NCBI GenBank assembly: GCA_035650495.1
Contig: DASRHK010000095.1
Span: 1-9,612, forward strand
Origin: DASRHK01 sp035650495
GTDB taxonomy: Bacteria; Pseudomonadota; Gammaproteobacteria; Nevskiales; Nevskiaceae
Direction: 5' to 3'
Length of the DNA stretch: 9,612 bases
The notes beneath the pieces are model-generated. The model was not told where the DNA came from and did not search any database. It saw only the letters and a list, made by a program, of their open reading frames with translations. Made by a program: the position numbers and the translations under genes. Below are positions 1 through 6,022 of the stretch, one piece after another; the first letter of the stretch is position 1; each line of letters begins with the position of its first letter.

Positions 1-421
1 CTGCGAAGCGGTCGACGATCGCTTCATCGTCGGCTGGGTCGGCGACTCGCGCCTCTATCGCTTCCGCGATCGCACCCTGAAGCAGATCACGCGCGATCAT
101 TCGCTGGTGCAGGAGCTGATCGATCACGGGCACTACAGCAAGGCCGACGCGCATCAGCTCGTCTCGAAGAACATCGTCACGCGCGCGCTCGGCGTCGAGT
201 CGGACGTCGACGTGGACTTGATCATCCTCGATGCAATGCCGGGCGACGTCGTGCTGATGTGCTCCGACGGCCTGACCGACATGATGGGCGACGAGGACCT
301 GCAGGAGATGCTGCAGCACTGCGGAACCAACATCCAGGCCGGCGCGATCCAGCTGATCGCGGAAGCCAACGCCCGCGGCGGGCGCGACAACGTGTCGGTG
401 ATCCTCGGCCGCGTGGAGTGA
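1..421 (+). CDS. PP2C-family protein serine/threonine phosphatase, C-terminal part (5' end outside window)
   Basis: The reading frame is open from the window edge (codons start at position 2) to TGA at 419-421, giving 139 residues. Three hallmarks of the PP2C (PPM) fold are visible in order: VGDSRLYR near visible residues 13-20, whose Asp belongs to the metal-binding set; SDGLTDMM about two thirds along; and GGRDNVSVIL near the C-terminus, whose Asp-Asn pair is also conserved. These enzymes remove phosphate from Ser/Thr using two Mn/Mg ions and act in the cytoplasm, often opposite a Hanks-type kinase; no kinase is in the window. The frame ends directly after the last catalytic motif, as in compact Stp/PrpC-type phosphatases, so no C-terminal extra domain exists; the N-terminal third is missing. 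It converges on alr with 3 bp between stop codons. Family assignment is firm; the physiological substrate is unknown. Confidence 0.9.
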   Translation, partial: CEAVDDRFIVGWVGDSRLYRFRDRTLKQITRDHSLVQELIDHGHYSKADAHQLVSKNIVTRALGVESDVDVDLIILDAMPGDVVLMCSDGLTDMMGDEDLQEMLQHCGTNIQAGAIQLIAEANARGGRDNVSVILGRVE

Positions 422-424
422 CTC

Positions 425-1495
425 TTAGTTCTCGTGCACCAGGTGCACGCGCTGCGTGAGCCCGCACATGAGCTCGTACGGAAGCGTGCCGGCGCGCGCT
501 GCCACCTCCTCGATCGGCAAGCCCTCGCCCCAGATGCGCACCGCGTCGCCGATCCGCGCCTTCGGCACGAGTCGCAGATCGACGGTGATCATGTCCATCG
601 ACACGCGGCCGATCATCGGCACGCGCGTGTTGTGGATCAGCACGGGTGATCCGCTCGGCAGGCTGCGGTGCACGCCGTCGGCGTAGCCGATCGCGACGAC
701 GCCCACCTTCATGTTCTCCGGGCAGCGATAGGTCTGGCCGTAGCCGATGCCCTCGCCCTCCGCGAAATCGTGGATCGCGATCAACCGGCTTTCGACGCGC
801 ATCGCGGGTTTCAGGCCGAGCTCGGACGCAGTCTTGTCGGCGAACGGTGATGCGCCGTAGAGCATCAAGCCCGGCCGCACCCAGTGCACGCGCGCCTGCG
901 GCCACGCGATCAGTCCAGCCGAGTTCGCAATCGAGCGTTGGCCCGGAAGATCTTTCAGTGCGGCGACGTAAGAGTCGATCTGCACGCGCGTGAAATTGCT
1001 CGCCGTCTCGTCGGCGCATGCGAGATGCGTCATCCAGCCGCAGAACTCCCAGTGCGGCCGCGCTTGCAGGAAGCGGTGCAGCGCCGGCGCCTCCGACAGC
1101 GGGAAGCCCAGCCGATGCATGCCGCTGTCGAGCTTGATCCACACCGACACCGGCCGATTGCCGAGCGCGTCGAGCAGCAGGAGCTGCCAGTGATCGTGCA
1201 CGACGACCTGCAGCGTCTCGTCGGCCGCTTCCTCCGCTTCGGCACCGGACAGGATTCCTTCCAGCAGCACGACCGGCTTGTCGACGCCGCCTTCGCGCAG
1301 CACCAGCGCTTCTTCGAGGCAGGCGACGGCGAAGGCGTCGGCGGGAACGGCGCGCGCGACCGCGATCGCACCGTGACCGTAGGCATCCGCCTTGATCGCG
1401 GCCATCACCTTGGAGCGCGGCGCGAACTGGCGGACGACTTCGAGGTTGTGGCGCACCGCCGCGAGATCGACGGTCGCAATGACGCGAGGAGTCAT
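425..1495 (-). CDS. alr: alanine racemase
   Basis: 356 residues, the usual length for this family. It interconverts L- and D-alanine with PLP in the cytoplasm and supplies D-Ala for peptidoglycan. Visible signatures are the PLP-lysine motif AAIKADAYGHG with Lys35, and GYADG with Tyr271, the second catalytic base contributed across the dimer. The segment KLDSGMHRLGF (121-131) and the RPGLMLYGASP stretch (207-217) are also typical. The start is ATG directly followed by the standard TPRVIATVDLAAVRHN opening, so the start is well supported although only a weak GAG-type ribosome site precedes it. It begins 7 bp after the dnaB stop, so it is almost certainly co-transcribed with dnaB. The stop TAA lies 3 bp from the stop of the converging phosphatase, leaving no room for a terminator. 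Whether it is the biosynthetic (alr) or catabolic (dadX) type cannot be read from sequence; the dnaB linkage favours alr. Confidence 0.96.
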   Translation of the reverse strand: MTPRVIATVDLAAVRHNLEVVRQFAPRSKVMAAIKADAYGHGAIAVARAVPADAFAVACLEEALVLREGGVDKPVVLLEGILSGAEAEEAADETLQVVVHDHWQLLLLDALGNRPVSVWIKLDSGMHRLGFPLSEAPALHRFLQARPHWEFCGWMTHLACADETASNFTRVQIDSYVAALKDLPGQRSIANSAGLIAWPQARVHWVRPGLMLYGASPFADKTASELGLKPAMRVESRLIAIHDFAEGEGIGYGQTYRCPENMKVGVVAIGYADGVHRSLPSGSPVLIHNTRVPMIGRVSMDMITVDLRLVPKARIGDAVRIWGEGLPIEEVAARAGTLPYELMCGLTQRVHLVHEN

Positions 1496-1502
1496 GCCGC
1501 GA

Positions 1503-2858
1503 TCAACTCATCTGCTCTTCGCGGTAATACTCGGGCGCGAGATTGTCGAACCGCGTGAAGTGGCCGAGGAACGCCGTCTTCACCACGCCGAGCGGGCCGT
1601 TGCGCTGCTTGGCGATGATGATCTCCGCGGTGCCGCGATCGGGCGACTCCGGGTTGTAGACCTCGTCGCGATAGATGAACACCACGAGATCGGCGTCCTG
1701 CTCGATGCCGCCGGATTCGCGCAGGTCCGCCATGCGCGGGCGCTTGTTGTCGCGCTGCTCGACCGCGCGATTGAGCTGCGACAGCGCGATGATCGGCACG
1801 CCGAGCTCTTTCGCGAGCGACTTGAGATTGCGCGAGATCTCCGAAATCTCGTTGGTGCGATTGTCCGACGTGCCCGGCACCTGCATCAGCTGCAGGTAGT
1901 CGACGACGATGAGCTTGAGATCGTGACGCGCCGCCATGCGACGCGCACGTGCGCGCAGGTCGAGCGGCGACAATGCGCCGGTCTCGTCGATGAAGAGCGG
2001 CGCTTCGCGGATCAGCGCACCGGCCGAGACGAGGCGGCTCCAGTCGTTGTCGTCCATCTGCCCACTGCGCAGCCGCTCCTGGCTGATGCGCCCGAACGAG
2101 GACAGCACGCGCGTGGCGAGCTGGTCGGCCGACATTTCCATGCTGAACACGCCGACGGCCTTCTTGTCGATGATCGACGCGTGCTCGGCGATGTTCATCG
2201 CGAACGAGGTCTTTCCCATCGATGGGCGGCCCGCGATGATCACCAGGTCGCCTGGATGCAAGCCGGTCGTCTTCTTGTCGAAGTCCGTGAAGCCGGTCGA
2301 CAGTCCCGCGAGCGCGTTGGGATTGTCCTTGAGCAGCTCGATGCGATGGACCACTTCGTCCATCAGCTTGGGCATGTCGTGGTACTGGCTCGCGCTGCGC
2401 GCGCCGCGGTCGCGGATGGCGAACACGCGCTGCTCGGCCTCTTCGATCAGCTGCACCGGCGTGCGGCCTTCCGGCCGATAACCCATCTCGGCGACGTCGG
2501 CGCCGATCGCGATCAGGCTGCGCAGCACGGAGCGCTCGCGCACGATCTCCGCGTAGTGCTTGACGTTGGAGACGCTGTAGGTCTCCACCGCGAGTGATCC
2601 GAGATACGCGATGCCGCCGGCTTCCTCGAGCTTGCCCTGGTTGCGCAGATGCTCGGAGAGCGTGACGAAGTCGCAGGGCTTGTTCGCGCTGATCAGCTCG
2701 CCGATGGCGCGGTAGATCAGCTGATGATCGGCGCGATAGAAATCCGAGTCGCCGATCTGATCCGCGAGATCGTAGAAGATCCGGTTGTCGAGCATCAGCC
2801 CGCCCAGCACGGATTGCTCGGCCTCGATGGAATGCGGAGGTTGCTTGGGCGGCGCCAT
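1503..2858 (-). CDS. dnaB: replicative DNA helicase DnaB
   Basis: 451 residues, close to the family norm. It is the hexameric ATP-dependent 5'-3' helicase that opens the replication fork and recruits primase. The N-terminal scaffold domain (about 10-110) begins with the characteristic HSIEAEQSVLGGLMLDN. The RecA-like motor domain follows (about 180-445): Walker A GRPSMGKTS at 210-218 with Lys216, the catalytic glutamate in FSMEMS (Glu241), Walker B LIVVDYLQLM with Asp320, and KQRNGP at 417-422 carrying the arginine finger. No intein is present. The start ATG is preceded by GGGGA at about 4-nt spacing, and the N-terminus matches the family, so I keep it. An intrinsic terminator ends about 13 bp upstream of the ATG, so expression needs readthrough from the ribosomal operon or a promoter I could not identify. 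alr follows after 7 bp. Confidence 0.98.
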   Translation of the reverse strand: MAPPKQPPHSIEAEQSVLGGLMLDNRIFYDLADQIGDSDFYRADHQLIYRAIGELISANKPCDFVTLSEHLRNQGKLEEAGGIAYLGSLAVETYSVSNVKHYAEIVRERSVLRSLIAIGADVAEMGYRPEGRTPVQLIEEAEQRVFAIRDRGARSASQYHDMPKLMDEVVHRIELLKDNPNALAGLSTGFTDFDKKTTGLHPGDLVIIAGRPSMGKTSFAMNIAEHASIIDKKAVGVFSMEMSADQLATRVLSSFGRISQERLRSGQMDDNDWSRLVSAGALIREAPLFIDETGALSPLDLRARARRMAARHDLKLIVVDYLQLMQVPGTSDNRTNEISEISRNLKSLAKELGVPIIALSQLNRAVEQRDNKRPRMADLRESGGIEQDADLVVFIYRDEVYNPESPDRGTAEIIIAKQRNGPLGVVKTAFLGHFTRFDNLAPEYYREEQMS

Positions 2859-2870
2859 GGTCCCCGACAG

Positions 2871-2899
2871 AAATAAAACGGCCCGCTTGCGCGGGCCGT
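2871..2899 (-). terminator. intrinsic terminator of the rpsF-rpsR-rplI operon
   Basis: Read on the minus strand, a perfect 9-bp stem ACGGCCCGC/GCGGGCCGT (2891-2899 with 2878-2886) closes a GCAA loop, a GNRA-type tetraloop, and is followed by TTTATTT. Together with the last stem base this gives the run TTTTATTT. It sits 27 bp after the rplI stop and ends roughly 13 bp before the dnaB start codon. On the plus strand the hairpin is not followed by a T-run, so it is directional. Stem, loop and tail are directly visible; termination efficiency is unknown. Confidence 0.9.
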
Positions 2900-2926
2900 C
2901 AGTGTAACAACCTTGCGGTCGAACCG

Positions 2927-3379
2927 TTACGCCTTCTCTTCCTCGACGACGACCGTGAGGCTCGTCTCGACTTCGGTGTGCAGGCGGATCGCGATGGTGA
3001 ACGTGCCGACCTGGCGGATCGGGCCGCTGACCATGTCGACTTCGCTCTTGCGCAGCTCGATGCCCTGCTCGCCCGCGGCGCGCACGATGTCGGCCGGGCC
3101 GACCGAGCCGTAGAGCTTGCCCTCTTCGGCGGCGAGCGCCTTGACCGTGACCGTCTTGCCGGCGAGCGCCTCGGCGCGCAGCTTCGAAGCCTTCAGCGAC
3201 TCCTGCGACTTCTTGAGCAGCTCGGCCTTGCGCGCCTCGAACACCTTCTTGTTGGCTTCGTTGGCGGTCAGCGCCTTGCCTTGCGGCAGCAGGAAGTTGC
3301 GGCCGTAGCCCGACTTCACCTTGACCACGTCGCCGAGGTCACCGAGGTTCTTCACCTTCTCCAGAAGAATCACTTCCAT
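2927..3379 (-). CDS. rplI: large-subunit ribosomal protein bL9
   Basis: 150 residues, the standard length. bL9 binds domain V of 23S rRNA near the L1 stalk and its long helix projects from the 50S subunit. The N-terminal domain opens with MEVILLEKVKNLGDLG and carries the signature SGYGRNFLLPQGKA (23-36). A charged helical linker rich in Lys, Glu and Ala (about 41-75) connects to the C-terminal domain, which contains the LYGSVGPADI stretch (89-98). The ATG is preceded by AAGGAG, which overlaps the rpsR TAA stop, with 8-nt spacing. It is the last gene of the rpsF operon, 12 bp after rpsR and followed by a terminator. Confidence 0.98.
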   Translation of the reverse strand: MEVILLEKVKNLGDLGDVVKVKSGYGRNFLLPQGKALTANEANKKVFEARKAELLKKSQESLKASKLRAEALAGKTVTVKALAAEEGKLYGSVGPADIVRAAGEQGIELRKSEVDMVSGPIRQVGTFTIAIRLHTEVETSLTVVVEEEKA

Positions 3380-3391
3380 GATCGATTCTCC

Positions 3392-3619
3392 TTACTCGTG
3401 GTGGTCGGTGTACGGCAGCAGCGCGAGATAGCGCGCGCGCTTGATCGCGACCGCGAGCTGGCGCTGATAGCGCGCCTTGGTGCCCGTGAGCCGCGACGGC
3501 ACGACCTTGCCGTTCTCGGAGACGTACTGCTTGAGGGTGTTCAGGTCCTTGTAGTCGATCGCGTCGACGCCCTTGGCCGTGAACGCACAGAACTTCTTGC
3601 GACGGAAGAATCTCGACAT
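3392..3619 (-). CDS. rpsR: small-subunit ribosomal protein bS18
   Basis: 75 residues. bS18 pairs with bS6 on the 30S platform and contacts the central domain of 16S rRNA. The family features are all present: a basic start MSRFFRRKKFC, IDYKDLNTL (21-29), the VPSRLTGT motif (40-47), and the basic helix KARYQRQLAVAIKRARYLALLPYTD. The ATG is only 2 bp after the rpsF stop. Its likely ribosome site, GGGAG, lies inside the last rpsF codons, so translation is probably coupled to rpsF. There is no priB gene between rpsF and rpsR. A single Cys (Cys11) remains of the zinc-binding set seen in some bS18 variants, so this is a non-zinc form. Confidence 0.98.
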   Translation of the reverse strand: MSRFFRRKKFCAFTAKGVDAIDYKDLNTLKQYVSENGKVVPSRLTGTKARYQRQLAVAIKRARYLALLPYTDHHE

Positions 3620-3621
3620 GG

Positions 3622-4038
3622 TCAGGCTCCCGCCTCGGCCGGGGTTTCCTCGGCCTCGCTCTCATCGGACTCGCCCGACGGCTCACCGCCGCTGCGCGAC
3701 TCCGGCTTCTTGTCCTCTTCCGGCGCCTTGAACAGCGGCGACTGCTCGGTAGCCGGGCCTTCGGTCTTGATCACCAGCTTGCGGATCACGGCGTCGTTGA
3801 AGCGGAACGCGGACTCGAGCTCCTTGAGCACGCTGTCCGAGCACTCCACGTTCATCAGGACGTAGTGCGCCTTGTGGATGTTGGCGATGGGATACGCGAG
3901 CTGGCGGCGGCCCCAATCTTCCAGGCGATGCACCTTGCCGCCGTCGGAAGCCACCATGTTGCGGTAACGCTCGATCATGGCCGGGACCTGCTCGCTCTGG
4001 TCCGGATGCACCATGACTACGATCTCGTAGTGTCTCAA
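3622..4038 (-). CDS. rpsF: small-subunit ribosomal protein bS6, TTG start
   Basis: 138 residues. bS6 forms a heterodimer with bS18 on the 30S platform. Residues 1-95 make the ferredoxin-like bS6 fold: the opening MRHYEIVVMVHPDQS, DWGRRQLAYPI (41-51), HKAHYVLMN, and a C-terminal strand containing NDAVIRKLVIKTE. From about residue 96 there is a low-complexity acidic tail rich in Glu, Ser, Pro and Ala. Extensions at this position are common, but this one lacks the terminal Glu-Glu that RimK extends in E. coli. The start codon is TTG: the universal MRHYEIV opening begins exactly there, a strong AAGGAG lies 7 nt upstream, and no in-frame ATG fits the family start. It is the first gene of the operon, with a leader of about 100 nt. 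Confidence 0.97.
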   Translation of the reverse strand: MRHYEIVVMVHPDQSEQVPAMIERYRNMVASDGGKVHRLEDWGRRQLAYPIANIHKAHYVLMNVECSDSVLKELESAFRFNDAVIRKLVIKTEGPATEQSPLFKAPEEDKKPESRSGGEPSGESDESEAEETPAEAGA

Positions 4039-4045
4039 CTCGAAT

Positions 4046-4051
4046 CTCCTT
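4046..4051 (-). promoter_or_regulatory. ribosome binding site fixing the rpsF TTG start
   Basis: On the minus strand AAGGAG is followed by 7 nt and then TTG AGA CAC TAC, encoding fM-R-H-Y. This near-consensus site at ideal spacing decides the rare TTG as the initiator. Confidence 0.85.
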
Positions 4052-4059
4052 GTGGATGA

Positions 4060-4076
4060 GAGGCCGGTTAAGCCTC
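4060..4076 (-). promoter_or_regulatory. candidate S6:S18 autoregulatory hairpin in the rpsF leader
   Basis: On the minus strand GAGGC (4076-4072) and GCCTC (4064-4060) form a 5-bp stem closing the 7-nt loop TTAACCG, which ends 8 nt before the rpsF ribosome site. The run GAGG-CUUAACCGG resembles the 16S rRNA region bound by S6:S18, which I recall as GAGGAAUACCGG in E. coli. rpsF leaders in many bacteria carry a CCG-containing element bound by the S6:S18 complex that represses the operon. The hairpin and the likeness are visible; the regulatory role is inferred, and I have not matched a full covariance model. Confidence 0.45.
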
Positions 4077-4144
4077 AAAGTCCCCCGCTCGACGCTTGCA
4101 GTGGGACAAGGGTTTCGCGTGCCGGGAGGCGCGCGAGGGGCGGC

Positions 4145-4173
4145 ATTCTACACTACTGGTCGCCCAGCTTGAA
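4145..4173 (-). promoter_or_regulatory. putative sigma-70 promoter of the rpsF operon
   Basis: On the minus strand a good -10 box TAGAAT (4150-4145) lies 17 bp downstream of TTCAAG (4173-4168), a weak -35. The -10 is followed by the GC-rich GCCGCCCC, like the discriminator of stringently controlled ribosomal promoters. The -35 lies inside the last codons of the upstream TonB-like gene and the -10 is just past its TAG stop. The predicted start near 4138 gives a leader of about 100 nt. Confidence 0.6.
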
Positions 4174-5184
4174 GCCGATGGCAACCTGCCGTGCCGCCTC
4201 CTGCGGAACGCCATTGCGCGTCCCCGGCGAGAACTGCCAGCGCTTGACCGCATCCAGCGCGGCGCGATCGAGCAAGGTCGAGCCGCTGGTGCGGTCGACC
4301 GAGACCTTCTTCGCTTTGCCGTCGCTGCCGACGAGCACCATGAGCAGCACCTCACCCTGATCCCCGTTGCGGTAGGCCTGCGAGGGATATTTCGGCTGCG
4401 CAACCCTGGAGCGATCGTAGGAAGGCGGCACGATCACGTCGGCTGTGGGCGCGCGCGCCTTGATCATGGCGACCTGCGTCGGCGCTGGCGCCGGCTTGAC
4501 CGGCTCGACCTTGATCGGCTCCGCCTTGGGCGCTTCCAGCTTGGCGGTTTCGGCGGGCGCCGGCGTCTCGGGCTTCGGCTTGTCGTGCTTGACGCTGATC
4601 ACGAGCGGCGGCTCGGGAACGATGAGCGCCGTGCTCGCCTTCGAGGCCGTCGCTGGCGGAGCCTCGATCGGGACCGAAGCCGGCGTCTCGGCGATCGGCT
4701 CGGGCGTTGGTGCCGGCGCTGAATCCTCGCTCGAGGAGACGGCGTGATGGCGCCGCGCCGGTTGCGGCCAGGCGTACCACGCGCCGATCGAGCCGCTGAC
4801 GCCGAGCACGATCAGCGCGGTCATCGCGCCGGGTCCGAGCGCCGCGCGCGGCGCCACAGGCGCGATCGCAGGCGGCGCGGCGATGGCGACCGGCTCGGGA
4901 TTCGCGACGGCCACGTCATCGAGCAGCGCATGGACTTGCTCACCGGGATGCAGCAGCCGCAGCCAGCAGACGATCCCGGCCTCGCGCAGCAGTCCGACGA
5001 AGCGATCCGCGCTTTCGCGATCGGCGAAGAGCTTCACCGTCGCGTTGCGCGCGGCGAGCAGCGCGTCGATCTGCGCCGCTGAGATCGGCTCCGGAAGCTT
5101 CGACAGCCGCTCGCGCAGGCGAGCCGTCGTCATGCCTTCGATCAATTCACCGCCAAAGGTGACCGCGTATCTGCGATCCGCCAT
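4153..5184 (-). CDS. TonB-like energy transducer with an N-terminal cytoplasmic domain
   Basis: 343 residues with four visible regions. Residues 1-77 are a soluble alpha/beta-like segment (YAVTFGGELIEGM near the start, then an ALLAARNATVKLF strand and AGIVCWL). Residues 119-139 are a single transmembrane helix (AMTALIVLGVSGSIGAWYAW). Residues 150-250 form a periplasmic linker rich in Pro, Ala, Glu and Lys. Residues 258-340 are a TonB C-terminal domain with QPKYPSQAYRNGDQGEVLL, a VGSDGKAKKVSV strand pair, and ALDAVKRWQFSPG. Such domains transmit proton-motive force to outer-membrane receptors or act as envelope linkers. A normal TonB begins almost directly with the membrane helix, so about 118 residues before it are atypical. 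No exbB or exbD is nearby. The ATG has a weak GGCGAG site next to a small hairpin. The gene lies 82 bp after rlmB and contains part of the rpsF promoter. The domain call is firm; the biological role is open. Confidence 0.85.
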   Translation of the reverse strand: MADRRYAVTFGGELIEGMTTARLRERLSKLPEPISAAQIDALLAARNATVKLFADRESADRFVGLLREAGIVCWLRLLHPGEQVHALLDDVAVANPEPVAIAAPPAIAPVAPRAALGPGAMTALIVLGVSGSIGAWYAWPQPARRHHAVSSSEDSAPAPTPEPIAETPASVPIEAPPATASKASTALIVPEPPLVISVKHDKPKPETPAPAETAKLEAPKAEPIKVEPVKPAPAPTQVAMIKARAPTADVIVPPSYDRSRVAQPKYPSQAYRNGDQGEVLLMVLVGSDGKAKKVSVDRTSGSTLLDRAALDAVKRWQFSPGTRNGVPQEAARQVAIGFKLGDQ

Positions 5185-5192
5185 GCGCTCGC

Positions 5193-5207
5193 CGGCGCGA
5201 AGCGCCG
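5193..5207 (-). repeat. small GC-rich hairpin directly before the TonB-like gene
   Basis: CGGCGC and GCGCCG form a perfect 6-bp inverted repeat around a 3-nt spacer. It ends 8 nt before the ATG at 5184 and shares a base with the only candidate ribosome site, GGCGAG (5193-5188). No T-run follows on either strand, so it is not an intrinsic terminator. It could limit translation initiation. The rest of the 82-bp gap (5185-5266) shows no clear promoter. Confidence 0.4.
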
Positions 5208-5266
5208 CCCCCCGAGTCCCTTTGAATGGCCGCGGCCTGTCCGTCTGCCGTCGGTCTTATCTGTCG

Positions 5267-6022
5267 TCAGAGTTTGCCACGAACGCGGCGGCGCTGGCGC
5301 AGCGCTTCGAACAGCGCGACCCCGGTCGCGACCGACACGTTGAGGCTTTCGGCGCTGGAGGCCATCGGGATCTTGACGACGCGATCGCAGGTATCGCGCG
5401 TGAGGCGGCGCATGCCCTCGCCCTCGGCGCCGAGCACGAGCACCAGAGGACCGGTGAGGTCGACGTCGTAGATCGTCTCTTCGGCATCGCCGGCGAGGCC
5501 GGTGAGCCAATAGCCGAGCTCCTTCATGCGGCGCAGACTGCGCGCGAGATTGGTGACCGCGATCAGCGGCAAGCGCTCCGACGCACCCGCCGAAGCCTTG
5601 CGCGCAACCGGCGTGAGCGACGCGGCGCGATCGCGTGGGATCACGACTGCTTTCACGCCGGCAGCTTCCGCGGTACGCAAGCAAGCGCCGAGGTTGTGCG
5701 GATCCTGGACGCCGTCGAGCACCAGCACGACGTCGTCCTTCTCGGCCTCCCGGTCGAGCAAGTCCTCTTCATTCGCGCTGCTCGCGTCGTCCTGAGCGAC
5801 GCGCGCCAGCACGCCCTGATGGCGCAAGCCGGGCACCTTGAGATCGAGATCGCTGCGCGCCAGATGCTGCACCGGGATCTGTTGCTGCTGCGCGAGCGTC
5901 TGCACGCGCCGCGAGCGCTCGTCCTGCCGGCCGGCGATCAGGAAGATCTCCAGCGGCTTCGACTTGCCTTCCTCCAGCGCAGCGAGCACGACGTGCCAGC
6001 CGGCGAGATAGCGCTCACTCAT
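5267..6022 (-). CDS. rlmB: 23S rRNA (guanosine-2'-O)-methyltransferase RlmB (SpoU/TrmH family)
   Basis: 251 residues, typical for the family. RlmB uses S-adenosylmethionine to 2'-O-methylate a P-loop guanosine of 23S rRNA (G2251 in E. coli). An N-terminal RNA-binding domain (about 1-75) precedes the SPOUT knot domain. The three SpoU motifs are visible: LDGVQDPHNLGACLRTAEA (102-120) with Asn110 and Arg116, LVLGAEGEGMRRL (195-207) with Glu200, and SLNVSVATGVALFEAL (226-241) with Asn228. The first motif with its DPHNLG core and the position beside rnr point to RlmB rather than TrmH. The ATG overlaps the end of the preceding lipoprotein gene by 8 bp (ATGAGTGA) and has only a weak ribosome site, so its translation is probably coupled to that gene. 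Confidence 0.95.
   Translation of the reverse strand: MSERYLAGWHVVLAALEEGKSKPLEIFLIAGRQDERSRRVQTLAQQQQIPVQHLARSDLDLKVPGLRHQGVLARVAQDDASSANEEDLLDREAEKDDVVLVLDGVQDPHNLGACLRTAEAAGVKAVVIPRDRAASLTPVARKASAGASERLPLIAVTNLARSLRRMKELGYWLTGLAGDAEETIYDVDLTGPLVLVLGAEGEGMRRLTRDTCDRVVKIPMASSAESLNVSVATGVALFEALRQRRRVRGKL

Noticed and set aside
222..1142. 306-codon minus-strand frame across alr and the phosphatase
   Set aside because: It is an out-of-frame shadow of alr that continues antisense into the phosphatase gene.
1392..2597. 401-codon open frame on the plus strand opposite dnaB and alr
   Set aside because: It spans two real genes on the other strand, has shadow-type composition and no ribosome site or recognisable domain.
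2859..2926. TACACT near 2900 as a dnaB -10 box
   Set aside because: No acceptable -35 sits 16-18 bp upstream, and transcription would then pass through the terminator hairpin.
3683..4078. 131-codon frame overlapping rpsF
   Set aside because: It is a different frame from the bS6 reading frame, which has the family sequence and a strong ribosome site.
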